A stretch of DNA of 64,000 nucleotides, from contig NZ_CP018099.1 of assembly GCF_001886815.1 (NCBI RefSeq), positions 2,602,501 to 2,666,500 on the forward strand. Direction: 5' to 3'. The notes under the pieces were generated by a model that saw nothing but the letters and a program-made list of their open reading frames with translations, had not been told where the DNA came from and searched no databases. Made by a program: the position numbers and the translations under genes. Shown here in pieces: positions 1-8,692 of the stretch (positions are counted from its first letter, which is position 1; each line of letters opens with the position of its first letter). This DNA is from Caldithrix abyssi DSM 13497 (GTDB lineage Bacteria > Calditrichota > Calditrichia > Calditrichales > Calditrichaceae).

Positions 1-219
1 CAGCGTCCAGTCAATTTCGTTGCGGCGCGCAAAACGAACGGTATTTAAAAGGGTAATAAAAGCGATGGTCGCCAGACTGGTGGCGATGGCCTCGCTGTGC
101 GGTAAGCGAAAAACGACGTTCAGAGCTGGCACTAAAATAATGCCTCCGCCCAGGCCTAATACCGAACTGATGCCCCCCACGAGCATGCCAACGATCAGGA
201 CAGTAATTAAAAGCGTCAA
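1..219 (-). CDS. TauE/SafE family sulfite exporter-like permease (N-terminal part, cut by window edge)
   Basis: Translating the minus strand from a TTG codon at 219 gives 73 codons open to the window edge. They begin with a hydrophobic helix and a Gly-rich stretch 'GGISSVLGLGGGIILVPAL', followed by 'ATSLATIAF', the N-terminal signature of the TauE/SafE (DUF81) permeases, which move sulfite or other organosulfur anions across the inner membrane. The TTG start is chosen because an in-frame TGA lies just upstream and AGGAATTGAG provides a ribosome binding site. It follows the sensor kinase stop by 22 bases, so it is probably the last known gene of that operon. The substrate cannot be told from the sequence. 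Confidence 0.8.
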   Translation of the reverse strand, partial: MTLLITVLIVGMLVGGISSVLGLGGGIILVPALNVVFRLPHSEAIATSLATIAFITLLNTVRFARRNEIDWTL

Positions 220-241
220 AACTCAATTCCTTTTACTTAGC

Positions 242-2320
242 TTAAAGAGCTGGCAGATAGATATGAAACGTACTTCCCTTTCCCGGAGCGCTTTCCACAT
301 CGATTTGCCCGCCGTGCTCCTTAATGATCTGGTAAACAATGGAAAGTCCGAGGCCGGTTCCCTGGCTTTTGGTCGTAAAAAAGGGATTAAAAATCAATTC
401 AAGGACATCGGGCGGTATGCCCACACCGGTGTCGGAAATGGAAATTTTGATGAATTTATCCGAAAGCAAATTGGGATTTCGTTTGCGCCTATCTAAAATG
501 GGCTGCGTGTTAAGAGCGTTTTGAGCTTCAATTCTCAAAACGCCGCCGTCTGGCATGGCATCGATGGCGTTAATAAAGAGATTTAACAAAACCTGTTGAA
601 TCTGGTTGGGATCAACAAATACATCGGCCAGATCCTCCGCGTAAAAGGTTTCCACTTTAATCCGTTTTTCTCTGAAACGCGTTTGGATCAGGGGAAAGAC
701 CTCGTTGATCACCTTTTTGATGGAACACTGCTTAGGATCCGGACGGACGGGACGGGCATAAGAAAAGAAAGCTTTCAATAACTTTTCCAGCCGATTTACC
801 TGACGTAAAATGCGCGACAGGTACTCCAGCTTAGAGGGCTCATCTTGCAGTTCATCTTCCAGCGACTGGGCCATGGCCTTGATTCCCGCCAGAGGATTGC
901 GTATTTCGTGGGCGATTCCGGCGCTTAAAACGCCCAGCGAGGCCATGCGATCCATGCGAATGATTTCGGCCTGGATTCGTTTGGTTTGCGTAATTTCCGA
1001 AAAGACCATGATGTATTCTGTTTTTTTCTTGTTCTGGTCATAGGGATAAATGGAAAGACCGATGTAAACATTGGACAACAAGGTGCGTTCCAGTTCAATT
1101 TCCTGACGAATAATGGGCAGGGGATTTTCTTTGATTAAAGCTAAAATTTCACGAATGTTTTTTTCGTTCAGGATGTCTTTTAAGTAGCGGATCTTTTTTA
1201 ACGGTGCCTTGACATTCAAAATTTGTACGGCGCTCGGATTGAGAAATTTGATCCGCTGTTCATTGTCAAAAACAACCACGCCAAAATGCACCGCTTTTAA
1301 TATGTTCTGGATTAATTCAAATTTTTCAAATTGATCCTGGCTGAAAAGATTGATCGGCAAATGCTTAAAATGCTCGTGGCTGTCGCTTTGAATTAAATAT
1401 TGCTCCAGATTAAAAGCCAGCCGCTGAGCGGCAATCATAGCAAAGGAAAGGTCATTTTCGGAAAATGACTCACGATAAATTTTATTGATCAAAATAAGCG
1501 CTCCGAAGGGGCGGTGAAAAAGATTGATGGGCGCAAATAGCAGGCTGATAATCTTGAAGCCAAGATATTCTTCCAGTTCCTGGATCAGCGGATCAACCAG
1601 GTCTGTCTTTTCGAAGACCAGGGTTTTGTTTTGCTTTAAGAGCCAGTGCGTATGACTTTTTTCCAGAGAAAAATAGACCAATCTTTCCAGTTTGTTGGGA
1701 CGCGACCGCTCCTGCAGCAGGAGTCTGTTTTCTTCTTCCTCATAAAAGCCAAAATAAGCGGTTTCCACGGCCAGCGTCAGTTCGATTTTTTTAAGCAGGG
1801 GCGACTGCAAAAACTGCTTTACTTCTTCAAAATTATCATATTCATGGATGCGGTCAATATCCAGAAGCTCGTCGATATAGCTGATTAATTTTTGTTCGCC
1901 TTCTAATAATTCTTTGTAGGTCTCGATCCTTCGATGGATGAGAGAAAGCCTGATTCCGGCTCTGGCCAGGGTGATCAGGCTGAACTTATCCACCGGATCG
2001 ATTAATATCTGGGAATTGGGATAGCGATAGATCTGGTGTTTTAATGATTCCTGCTTGGGGTTAAGTACGTAAAGAAAGGTTTTATCTTTTAAATTTCTGT
2101 GTTCTACCAGATGCTCAATGTCTTTAAAACGGGCTTTTAAATCATGAGCAAAATCGACTAAAATCAGGTCGAACGATTCATGAAAAAAATTAACCTCCAA
2201 TCTTTGATCGATATTGAGCGGCAGAATTCTTGGACAAATTTCTTTTAAGATGTTCTTAAAAATCTGAAAACGCTCGGTGTTTCTGGTAACAATGGCAATA
2301 CTGCTTGACTGTTCTTCCAT
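242..2320 (-). CDS. Sensor histidine kinase with GAF and PAS domains (NtrB/AtoS-like)
   Basis: A 692-residue cytoplasmic kinase with no clear membrane segment. The N-terminal ~120 residues resemble a receiver-like fold, then come a GAF-like region (~150-310), a PAS domain (~335-440), the dimerisation helix with phospho-acceptor His471 in 'AHEIRNPLAG', and a C-terminal HATPase domain with N box 'NLFINAIDAMPDGG', G1 'DTGVGIP' and G2 'GTGLGLSIV'. The H-box type is that of NtrB-like kinases, which usually signal to sigma54 activators. No response regulator is adjacent; the gene starts 3 bases after the Crp-like gene stop, so the two are probably cotranscribed. Signal and partner are unknown. The sigma54 activator in this window has a GAF rather than a receiver domain, so it is not an obvious partner. 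Confidence 0.93.
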   Translation of the reverse strand: MEEQSSSIAIVTRNTERFQIFKNILKEICPRILPLNIDQRLEVNFFHESFDLILVDFAHDLKARFKDIEHLVEHRNLKDKTFLYVLNPKQESLKHQIYRYPNSQILIDPVDKFSLITLARAGIRLSLIHRRIETYKELLEGEQKLISYIDELLDIDRIHEYDNFEEVKQFLQSPLLKKIELTLAVETAYFGFYEEEENRLLLQERSRPNKLERLVYFSLEKSHTHWLLKQNKTLVFEKTDLVDPLIQELEEYLGFKIISLLFAPINLFHRPFGALILINKIYRESFSENDLSFAMIAAQRLAFNLEQYLIQSDSHEHFKHLPINLFSQDQFEKFELIQNILKAVHFGVVVFDNEQRIKFLNPSAVQILNVKAPLKKIRYLKDILNEKNIREILALIKENPLPIIRQEIELERTLLSNVYIGLSIYPYDQNKKKTEYIMVFSEITQTKRIQAEIIRMDRMASLGVLSAGIAHEIRNPLAGIKAMAQSLEDELQDEPSKLEYLSRILRQVNRLEKLLKAFFSYARPVRPDPKQCSIKKVINEVFPLIQTRFREKRIKVETFYAEDLADVFVDPNQIQQVLLNLFINAIDAMPDGGVLRIEAQNALNTQPILDRRKRNPNLLSDKFIKISISDTGVGIPPDVLELIFNPFFTTKSQGTGLGLSIVYQIIKEHGGQIDVESAPGKGSTFHIYLPAL

Positions 2321-2323
2321 TTT

Positions 2324-3001
2324 TTAAGAAAAATCTTCCCGAAATTTGTCATAATCCAGAATGATCAGCTTGCTGCCTTCTTTTTTAACATAACCTAACT
2401 GTCCCAACGATTTAATAACGCGCGAAATGGTTTCGCGACTGGTTCCGGCCATGTTTGCCAGGTCCTGCTGCGGCGGTAATTGAGGTATTTCTACCTGGCC
2501 CTGTTTAATAATTCCGGAATCATCGGCGATACGCAACAAAGTGGATGCCACTTTGCCCATGGCGTTTTGCAGAGATAGACTTTTAATCTGCTCATCGCTG
2601 CGGCGCAGGCGGTGCGCAAGCTCTTTTAAAAGATTTATGGCGACCTGAGGATAATCGTGTAAAATGCGTAAAAAGTTTTCCCGATGAATGAGCAGTAATT
2701 CTGTGTCTTCCAGCGTAACGGCATTGGCGCTGCGCGTTTGCCCGTCCAGGATGGACATTTCTCCAAAAAAATCACCGTCAACCAGAATCGACAGAATGAC
2801 CTCGCGCCCCTCGTCACTAATGCGCGAAATTTTAACGCGACCGCTGAGGATAATGAACATGGTGGACCCGACTTCTTCTTCGATCAGGACCATATTATCT
2901 TTTTTGTAGGTTTGTCTAACCATCATGCGTGCAATATCATTCAAAGCGTCGTCGTCTAATTCAGAAAACAATGGAATCGTCTTAAGATCGTGAATATCCA
3001 T
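2324..3001 (-). CDS. Crp/Fnr family transcriptional regulator
   Basis: A 225-residue regulator. Residues ~1-125 form a cyclic-nucleotide-binding beta-roll with the phosphate-cassette-like stretch 'GEMSILDGQTRSANAV', followed by a dimer helix and a C-terminal winged helix whose recognition helix is 'GTSRETISRVIKSLGQLG'. The protein contains no cysteine at all, so an FNR-type Fe-S cluster is excluded. The Arg-Ser-Ala of the cassette leaves cNMP binding possible. GGAGGAG precedes the ATG. It sits 9 bases after the SPOR gene and 3 bases before the kinase gene, suggesting one regulatory operon. Targets are unknown. Confidence 0.93.
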   Translation of the reverse strand: MDIHDLKTIPLFSELDDDALNDIARMMVRQTYKKDNMVLIEEEVGSTMFIILSGRVKISRISDEGREVILSILVDGDFFGEMSILDGQTRSANAVTLEDTELLLIHRENFLRILHDYPQVAINLLKELAHRLRRSDEQIKSLSLQNAMGKVASTLLRIADDSGIIKQGQVEIPQLPPQQDLANMAGTSRETISRVIKSLGQLGYVKKEGSKLIILDYDKFREDFS

Positions 3002-3009
3002 ACTCCTCC

Positions 3010-3657
3010 CTATTCTTTGATGATACGATATTCAATACCAAGTTGTTTTTTCAGCTGCTTTGCTAACTGGTCAGTATCGGCGAAAGTGGCGCCCCCCTTT
3101 ACCCAAACACAGTAAAAATTTTTGTTATTTATTTTACGTACGACAATTTGACTGTCGATTCTTTTCTGCGAAAGTTCCTTCTGCCGCTTGCGTGCGTTGT
3201 TCATGGAGCTGAACGCCCCGAACTGGATGACATATTTGGCATCATCTGTTTTGTAAGAAGGGGGATTCGACGCCTTTTCCTGCGGCGTCTCTTTTATAAA
3301 GGAGGCATAACCTTCTGCTTTGAGATAAAGACCAAGGGCGAAATAGTAATCGTGTGATTTTTGCGCGGCAAGACGCTTTAACCGGCCACTGCTCTTTTCA
3401 TAAATCATCTGATAATTTTTTACAGCCCGTGCACCGTCTTTAATAAAAAGCGTTTTGAAAAATAAATATTCAAGACTATTTTTTGGCTCAGGGGAAACCT
3501 GTTCAAGTTTTTGTTTTAAAGCAGCGTACTGTCCGCTTTGATACAGCTTCAACCATTGCTGCCAGTTTTCGTCGGCAAAAAGAGCAACGCTTAAAGTAAG
3601 GATGATCAGAATGCCTGAAGTAAACAGACGTGTTTGTTCTTTAATTAAAAGTTTCAT
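3010..3657 (-). CDS. SPOR-domain envelope protein
   Basis: A 215-residue protein with an N-terminal hydrophobic segment (~13-27, signal peptide or anchor ending near 'ALFADEN'), a helical middle region with a TPR-like start ('WQQWLKLYQSGQYAALKQ'), and a C-terminal SPOR domain (~140-215) starting 'KYVIQFGAFSSMNNARKRQ'. SPOR domains bind septal peptidoglycan stripped of stem peptides, so a role at the division site or cell wall is expected. Its ATG overlaps the stop of the LapA-like gene by 4 bases (ATGA), indicating translational coupling. Confidence 0.85.
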   Translation of the reverse strand: MKLLIKEQTRLFTSGILIILTLSVALFADENWQQWLKLYQSGQYAALKQKLEQVSPEPKNSLEYLFFKTLFIKDGARAVKNYQMIYEKSSGRLKRLAAQKSHDYYFALGLYLKAEGYASFIKETPQEKASNPPSYKTDDAKYVIQFGAFSSMNNARKRQKELSQKRIDSQIVVRKINNKNFYCVWVKGGATFADTDQLAKQLKKQLGIEYRIIKE

Positions 3658-4010
3658 GGATTAAAACCACTGTTTGATCTATCAGGATCATCAGGCAGTT
3701 TCCGTAGATCGGCGGCCTGTTCCTGTTCTTTAACTTGCTTTTCCAGTTCTTCTATCTTTTTAAGCAGCTTTTTATTCTCTCTTTTAGCTGAAGATACACG
3801 CGCTTTATGTTTGATCACTTGCCAGGTCATAATCACGGTGCCAAGCAGTAATCCCAACAAGGTGGAAACAAAAATGACCGTTACAAGATTGATGTGTTCA
3901 TACGTTCGGCCGAAAAAATCAATGGTTACGCTCTGGTCAAGGTTTTCCGCAAAAAACCACAGTAAAACGGCGCCGATTATAATCCAGAAAAATGTCAGAA
4001 TGATTTTCAT
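3654..4010 (-). CDS. LapA-like (DUF1049) inner-membrane protein
   Basis: A 118-residue protein from the ATG at 4010. Two membrane helices ('ILTFFWIIIGAVLLWFFAEN' and 'LVTVIFVSTLLGLLLGTVIM') are separated by a short loop 'QSVTIDFFGRTYEHI', then a basic coiled coil (~75-105). This is the layout of the LapA/DUF1049 family (E. coli LapA works with LapB in controlling LPS synthesis). A longer reading from 4139 would add 43 basic residues with no family support and is rejected. It is first of a probable five-gene minus-strand operon running to the TauE-like permease. An LPS role here is inference; no lapB is adjacent, though the next gene has a short TPR-like start. Confidence 0.75.
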   Translation of the reverse strand: MKIILTFFWIIIGAVLLWFFAENLDQSVTIDFFGRTYEHINLVTVIFVSTLLGLLLGTVIMTWQVIKHKARVSSAKRENKKLLKKIEELEKQVKEQEQAADLRKLPDDPDRSNSGFNP

Positions 4011-4287
4011 CGTGATTTTTCTTTCTAATTGCTTCAAAAAACAGTTATGAATAAAATAAACATATTCTGATAAAAATACAACATTTAACCGTATTTTAAC
4101 TTTTTTGCGTCTGCAGGCGGTGCAGAGGAATGCCTTCACTAAAATGCATTTCCCTTGCGTATTGATGTCTGCAAAAATAGGCGACGACGCAGCAAAAGTT
4201 ATTTCATTTTTCTTTTACGCAAACGAAAAAATTTCATGATTTTATTTGTCTCTCTTCGCATACCGCTAAAATACAGTCTGTTGTTTT

Positions 4288-4326
4288 AAAAGGAATATGG
4301 GTTTTGGGAATTCCCATATTCCTTTT
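4288..4326. terminator. Bidirectional terminator hairpin
   Basis: Perfect 14-base arms AAAAGGAATATGGG (4288-4301) and CCCATATTCCTTTT (4313-4326) around an 11-base loop. The A/T ends give a U-tract in both directions. It lies 29 bases past the stop of the superoxide reductase gene, which it most likely terminates. Confidence 0.8.
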
Positions 4327-4354
4327 GTGAGTAAAAACGTTTTTTAGTGCGCGA

Positions 4355-4747
4355 CTACTCTACTTCTACCTCCCGGCTGCTTTCCCATAGGCCGTGAATA
4401 TTGCACAAAGCCATGGCGAACAGGGTGCCAGATTCGTTTAAACTGAGCGAGACGGTTACTTCAGGATTGGCGTACACCGGGCCCTTGTTGGGTCCGCTGG
4501 TGCTTTCCCCATGGCCCCAGAACTCAAAATGTCCCACCTGATGCGTAAAGTTACTGCCTTTGGGTTTAAAGAAGACCGAAATCCAGCTAATATGATGTTC
4601 GGTAGTGTTGGGATGGGCGATTTCTTTGCCCAGGCCGACTTTAATTTCAAATGCTTCGCCTGCTTTTACTTTTTCCGGAGCTTCAATGACCGGCGCATGT
4701 TTTTCTTTTTTCCAGTCGGCAGATTGTAATTGATCGGCTAATTTCAT
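4355..4747 (-). CDS. Superoxide reductase (neelaredoxin-type desulfoferrodoxin)
   Basis: A 130-residue class II superoxide reductase, which reduces superoxide to hydrogen peroxide without releasing oxygen, typical of anaerobes. The Fe(His4Cys) centre ligands are visible with family spacing: His17 in 'EKHAPVI', His45 and His51 in 'HPNTTEHHI', and Cys115 and His118 in 'CNIHG'. There is no N-terminal desulforedoxin domain, so it is the one-iron form. GGAGG lies 5 bases before the ATG. It appears monocistronic, with its own terminator. The peroxide it makes would suit the Sec-peroxiredoxin at 39975-40703, but that link is inference. Confidence 0.95.
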   Translation of the reverse strand: MKLADQLQSADWKKEKHAPVIEAPEKVKAGEAFEIKVGLGKEIAHPNTTEHHISWISVFFKPKGSNFTHQVGHFEFWGHGESTSGPNKGPVYANPEVTVSLSLNESGTLFAMALCNIHGLWESSREVEVE

Positions 4748-5168
4748 GGCGCCTCCTTTTGTTTGTTTACTTTTTTTGATGCGTTTTTAATTTGATCTTA
4801 ATTAATGAAATATGCCTACAATTTTAATTTGATGCAAAAATCATTTTTAGGTTATAAACTTTTTTCAAAAGATCTGGCGCTCCATGGCGGGATGCGAAAA
4901 TTTTTGTGCCGCTGGATTGGTTGAATAGTTGATTAGTTGAATGGTTGAATGGTTGAAATGGTTGAATAGTTAGTCTGTCATTTCAATTCTGTTTCTGCAA
5001 ATGAGGAGAAACCATGCCACCGCAGGAAGCGGGAGTCCACGCTCAGCTTTCCTCCTCCAAGAATTTAGAGGTAAAAAGGCAAGGACTATTCCAGGAAGTC
5101 CCAGCCACTATTTGTGTAGGGGGGAAGGATTTCCATGAAAAATGTTACTAAAAACACCTTGCCTGTCG
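4748..5168. other. 421-base intergenic region with a dispersed repeat
   Basis: There is no convincing gene. The part next to the superoxide reductase start is AT-rich and probably holds its promoter (no clear -35/-10 pair picked). The centre holds the TTGAATGGTTGAAT-type repeat described separately. The part next to 5168 has no recognisable element. Confidence 0.6.
4915..5003 (+). repeat. Dispersed TTGAATGG repeat, copy 1
   Basis: Several imperfect copies of GGTTGAATGGTTGAAT/TAGTTGAT stand in tandem, followed by 'TAGTCTGTCATTTCAA' and 'TCTGTTTCTGCAAATG'. The same arrangement recurs at 47277-47336 with near identity, and the TTGAATGG part recurs inverted at 36390-36458 and briefly at 61211-61228. 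Confidence 0.8.
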
Positions 5169-6251
5169 TTAATGCACACATGGCCTGTTAAACACATATT
5201 CCACCTCTCGTTTTAAAAAGATGTCCGGCAACTCCGGAAAACCGGCGATGTGCGTTGTAAACCAGTTCACCAGCTCTTTTTTGTACCTGAAGTATTCTTC
5301 TTTCTCCAGATTCCCAAATAGCAGCAGGGAATCGTTTGCCGCCGAATGTTCCTGAACGTCAGCCACGGGGATGGCCGCATCGCAGGAAAAATCGATGCGC
5401 TCAAGATAAATGTTCCGTCTTTTTTTACTGCGCAGCGATGTGAAACAAATGCGCCGGTTGGTAATGTCATAAATAACGCTCCACTGCGTCCGCAAATCGG
5501 AGCCGACCGCCGATAGAAGGTCAAAACCAAAATCCAGCAGATTGCTGTATTTTTCGTTAAGGAAGCCCTGGACTCCGGAAGCGGCAATGGCAACGATATC
5601 CGCAATACTGGTCCACCGCTGCGGGATCGGCTTTTGCCCGCCGAAGCCCCGGTACTCCCCCAGCGCGCTTATCGATTTTTCATAAGGCCAATTGCTGCAC
5701 ACCGGCACAACGACCTCTTTGCCCTGCCGAACCATCATTTGGCCGTTTAAAAATTCAATCACAGCCACGCGCCCCTCTGCGTCGCAAATCAAATAGTGCA
5801 CCGGCGTTGCTACCGGAACAATGGCCACCTTGCGGCTGTTGGCGATCACTTCTTCCGAGGTGGCAGAAACATCCAGTTGATACTGAATCCACTCCAATTG
5901 ATTCAAAACAGGCTTGCCGTCCGTTTGGGGATAGACCGTTTCCGGCAATGCCATCTGGGCGATGACCAGCCCTTTTTCGTTCATCCCGCCCATGGGCGCG
6001 TCGATGCCTGCCTGATTAAAGGTGACGCTGCCGTATTGCGCCGTCCATCGTGCCGGCTGGTGCGCCGCATCTGTCATGGCCTGTTTTTCCAGCCCTCTTT
6101 TATTGATGACCACCAGGCCCATGCCCAGATCATAGTCGAAATTCCGTCCGAAAATAATCTGCGCCGAGTCCTGCAGCACAAATGTGGTGCAGCCTAACGC
6201 GTGACCAATGCTCCCGAGTATCAGAATGCAAAAAACAATAATTGCTCTCAT
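5169..6251 (-). CDS. Linear amide C-N hydrolase, choloylglycine hydrolase / penicillin V acylase family
   Basis: A 360-residue exported Ntn hydrolase. A 20-residue signal peptide 'MRAIIVFCILILGSIGHALG' is directly followed by Cys21 in 'CTTFVL', so cleavage exposes the catalytic N-terminal cysteine. 'FGRNFDYDLG' and 'MGGMNEKGLVIAQM' match the family's conserved N-terminal strands. These enzymes hydrolyse linear amides such as bile-salt conjugates, penicillin V or acyl-homoserine lactones; the substrate here is unknown. AAGGATAAT precedes the ATG. It lies 161 bases from the CPBP gene and may have its own promoter. Confidence 0.88.
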   Translation of the reverse strand: MRAIIVFCILILGSIGHALGCTTFVLQDSAQIIFGRNFDYDLGMGLVVINKRGLEKQAMTDAAHQPARWTAQYGSVTFNQAGIDAPMGGMNEKGLVIAQMALPETVYPQTDGKPVLNQLEWIQYQLDVSATSEEVIANSRKVAIVPVATPVHYLICDAEGRVAVIEFLNGQMMVRQGKEVVVPVCSNWPYEKSISALGEYRGFGGQKPIPQRWTSIADIVAIAASGVQGFLNEKYSNLLDFGFDLLSAVGSDLRTQWSVIYDITNRRICFTSLRSKKRRNIYLERIDFSCDAAIPVADVQEHSAANDSLLLFGNLEKEEYFRYKKELVNWFTTHIAGFPELPDIFLKREVEYVFNRPCVH

Positions 6252-6412
6252 AATTATCCTTTTGATTTATTAGTGTCCCGTTCAGCCCGTTGTTGCCAGC
6301 GCCCTACTCTTAATCCTCCCCAGACAATTTTTCTGTCATCTAAAAACGATGGCAACAACAACCGTAATCGAAAATAAAGCCGAATCATTTTATCATTCAC
6401 GCGTTTAGACTC

Positions 6413-7153
6413 TTAACATCCCCCCCATATCACATGCCAGACCACATCCGCCCAGAAGTGAATGCCCACCGCGGCTAAAAAGCCGTATTTTCTGAAATAG
6501 TAAGCGGCAGCCACAGAAAGCGTGCCATTGAGCAGCAGAATTTCTATCAGCAGCGCCGGTGGAATCTGGTTGAATTGTTTCAGAGAAAAGAGCATCATCA
6601 CAGACGGAAGATGCGCCGCGGCAAAGGCAAAAGCAGAAAGAGCGGTCACCACCCAGAAAACTTGAGACTGCCATTTCCTTTTCAGCAGAATGGATGAAAT
6701 CAGCCAGGTCCAGAACGATATGAAGAACAGCCGAAAGATGATCTCCTCGCCAATGCTGGCAACAATAGAAGCCACCAGAGAAGTGGGAAAAGGCGGATGG
6801 GGAAGATGTCCCAGTGAATGGAATTGGGACAGGATCGTATCGGCTCCGATGAAAAATAGTCCCAGCGCAGAGCCAACGAGCGCCGGTATTAAAAAGTGTT
6901 GTCGGTTGGAAACCTGCTCATCCAGGGTTTCGGTAAAGCCCAGTTTGCGGGATAAAGTCAATCCGACCAATCCCAATCCGCCATACAGAACAAGCATCAT
7001 CAGCGCCGTCACCACGGCGATAATGGATTTCGGCGCAGGCAGTTGATAAGGCGGCAGGAATGAACCCTGAGGTAAAAAAACATTCAATGCACTGAACAGG
7101 CTTAACACAATGACCAGCCCGAGATAGATTTTGTGCGATGGGGATAATTTCAT
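6413..7153 (-). CDS. CPBP family intramembrane glutamic endopeptidase
   Basis: A 246-residue protein with about six to seven membrane helices. The CPBP (Abi/CAAX-like) motifs are present in order: 'GEEIIFR' with Glu136, Glu137 and Arg141; 'FAFAAAHLPS' for the second motif; and 'HFWADVVWH' for the last. The family comprises Rce1-like CAAX proteases, bacteriocin-immunity proteins and many uncharacterised members. The nearest upstream gene is the BamA-like barrel, 279 bases away across a dispersed repeat, so cotranscription is doubtful. Substrate unknown. Confidence 0.88.
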   Translation of the reverse strand: MKLSPSHKIYLGLVIVLSLFSALNVFLPQGSFLPPYQLPAPKSIIAVVTALMMLVLYGGLGLVGLTLSRKLGFTETLDEQVSNRQHFLIPALVGSALGLFFIGADTILSQFHSLGHLPHPPFPTSLVASIVASIGEEIIFRLFFISFWTWLISSILLKRKWQSQVFWVVTALSAFAFAAAHLPSVMMLFSLKQFNQIPPALLIEILLLNGTLSVAAAYYFRKYGFLAAVGIHFWADVVWHVIWGGC

Positions 7154-7270
7154 TCTTCTCTCTCTTTTTTCAAATCAAACCTTAAAACAATCCTAACATG
7201 TATCCAATTCTTTAAGAAAAATGCCTGGCGATGAGTACGCCAGTTCAAAAAAAATGGATGAGTCCGGTAT

Positions 7271-7390
7271 AAAAAGGTTTTATTATCGAATTTCATTTAA
7301 ATGGGACTATTGTTTTTATTTAAATTACATAAAATATATTCGTGTCCATTCGTGAAATTCGTGGTTTTTATACTGAACTCATGGATGTTC
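7271..7390 (+). repeat. About 115-bp dispersed repeat, copy 1
   Basis: Near-identical to 24945-25060: both run from AAAAAGGT and TATTATCGAAT through 'ATGGGACTATT', 'TTAAATTACATAAAATATAT' and 'TCGTGTCC', to 'TCGTGAAATTCGTGGTTT' and 'ATACTGAACTCAT'. Both copies lie between transcription units. No ORF or terminal inverted repeat was seen. Confidence 0.8.
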
Positions 7391-7432
7391 CGCGCTTTTT
7401 CAGCAAGTTTTGACAAACGATCATCTTGTTCT

Positions 7433-8659
7433 TCAAAAAGCTTCAGATATTTGAAAATAGGGGTTTATGCCCCAACGGCTGACGCCCACATCCACGCGCA
7501 AATGAATTTTCTCCTGCGGACTGATCAAGTATCGTATGCCGAAACCAAAGCTGTATTTTAATGTCTTCAATTCATAATTCTGCAAATTGTTGACGACGTC
7601 GCCCAGCGCGCCAAAAACGACACCGGCAAATCTTTTATGGACAGGGTAGCGGTATTCAATCTGGCTCAAAAACATTTTTTTGTCGCGGAACCGGCTGCCG
7701 TTTATACCTCGCATGGACTCTAACAGAACATATTTATTAAAAGGAATTTCACCGTCCACCGACTTGCCTAAAAACTGTACGGCGATGATATGCGATTCGG
7801 CCGGGCTGAAATAGTATCGAAGATCAGCCATATAGGAATTGTAGTGGAACGCGCTTCCCAACCCTTTGCGATAAAAGGCGGCGTTAAATTGCAGCCAGGC
7901 GCCCGACGTGGGGTAGAAAATATTGTCACGGCTGTCCCACTCGATCACCGGGCCGATGCCGCAAATAGCGCCGCCATTAATCCCCTTTAAATCGTCCCGA
8001 TCCAGTAAACCGCCGGTCTCAATTTTCAGCACGTTGGTTTTCTGGGCGTTAAACCAGAATCCCAGGCGCAGTTGATTATAAACCCGACGAGTTAGGCCAG
8101 CGTAAAAGACGAAATCTTCGGTGGTGAAATTTACGGCTTCCTCTTTTGAATTGCGGTTCCCCATGCCGTAAAAGGTGTCCGGAAATTTTTGATAGGCTAT
8201 CATTGCTCGCAATTGCCATTTGTAGCTGTCAAAATAAAACTCCGGTTCCAATTTAATAGCAAACTGATTTTTTAAGGTGTAAATAACCTGCGTGTGAAAG
8301 CAGTTGGGACGATCATCCTCTGACTGGCTCTCGTCGCGCATGGTAACGGTCGCCCCGCCGCCAAAGATTACAGAAGTCTCGGGCATGTATAAAACAACCG
8401 GGAAGCCCACGTAAGAAAAGGCGCTTCCGTAGGAAATGCGCTCGCCCGCGGCAGCTGTTTGAACCGAATCCGATTTTATCATCTCTGATTGATTCCTTTC
8501 ATAAGAGGCAGCCTGTCTGGTTCGGGCGTCTGTCTTCACATTCCGGGCGCCTGCGGAAAATGCCTTGAATGGAAGCGTCAAAAATAAGATAGAAATGACT
8601 GCCACATATCTCATGCGACCCGAAGACAATATTCGTTGCAAATTAATTCGTTGTTTCAT
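7433..8659 (-). CDS. Outer-membrane beta-barrel protein, BamA/TamA-type (bacterial surface antigen) family
   Basis: A 408-residue protein with an N-terminal signal peptide (hydrophobic 'YVAVISILFLTLPFKAFSAG') and a body of alternating amphipathic strands. The C-terminal part resembles the Omp85 barrel: 'EWDSRDNIFYPTSGAWLQF' and 'GFGIRYLISPQEKIHLRVDV' are typical strand signatures, and the last residue is Phe. No POTRA domains are evident, so it is probably not BamA itself but a short surface-antigen-like barrel. It lies 33 bases downstream of the serine hydrolase gene, probably in the same operon. Function unknown. Confidence 0.78.
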   Translation of the reverse strand: MKQRINLQRILSSGRMRYVAVISILFLTLPFKAFSAGARNVKTDARTRQAASYERNQSEMIKSDSVQTAAAGERISYGSAFSYVGFPVVLYMPETSVIFGGGATVTMRDESQSEDDRPNCFHTQVIYTLKNQFAIKLEPEFYFDSYKWQLRAMIAYQKFPDTFYGMGNRNSKEEAVNFTTEDFVFYAGLTRRVYNQLRLGFWFNAQKTNVLKIETGGLLDRDDLKGINGGAICGIGPVIEWDSRDNIFYPTSGAWLQFNAAFYRKGLGSAFHYNSYMADLRYYFSPAESHIIAVQFLGKSVDGEIPFNKYVLLESMRGINGSRFRDKKMFLSQIEYRYPVHKRFAGVVFGALGDVVNNLQNYELKTLKYSFGFGIRYLISPQEKIHLRVDVGVSRWGINPYFQISEAF

Positions 8660-8692
8660 CTTAAATTCTATTCCTTGTTTTACATTGGAATC

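Noticed and set aside
4011-4139. N-terminal extension of the LapA-like protein to 4139
   Set aside because: The added residues are basic and Cys-rich without family match; the ATG at 4010 directly begins the first membrane helix.
4915-5003. CRISPR array
   Set aside because: The units are short, contiguous and without unique spacers; no cas genes are present.
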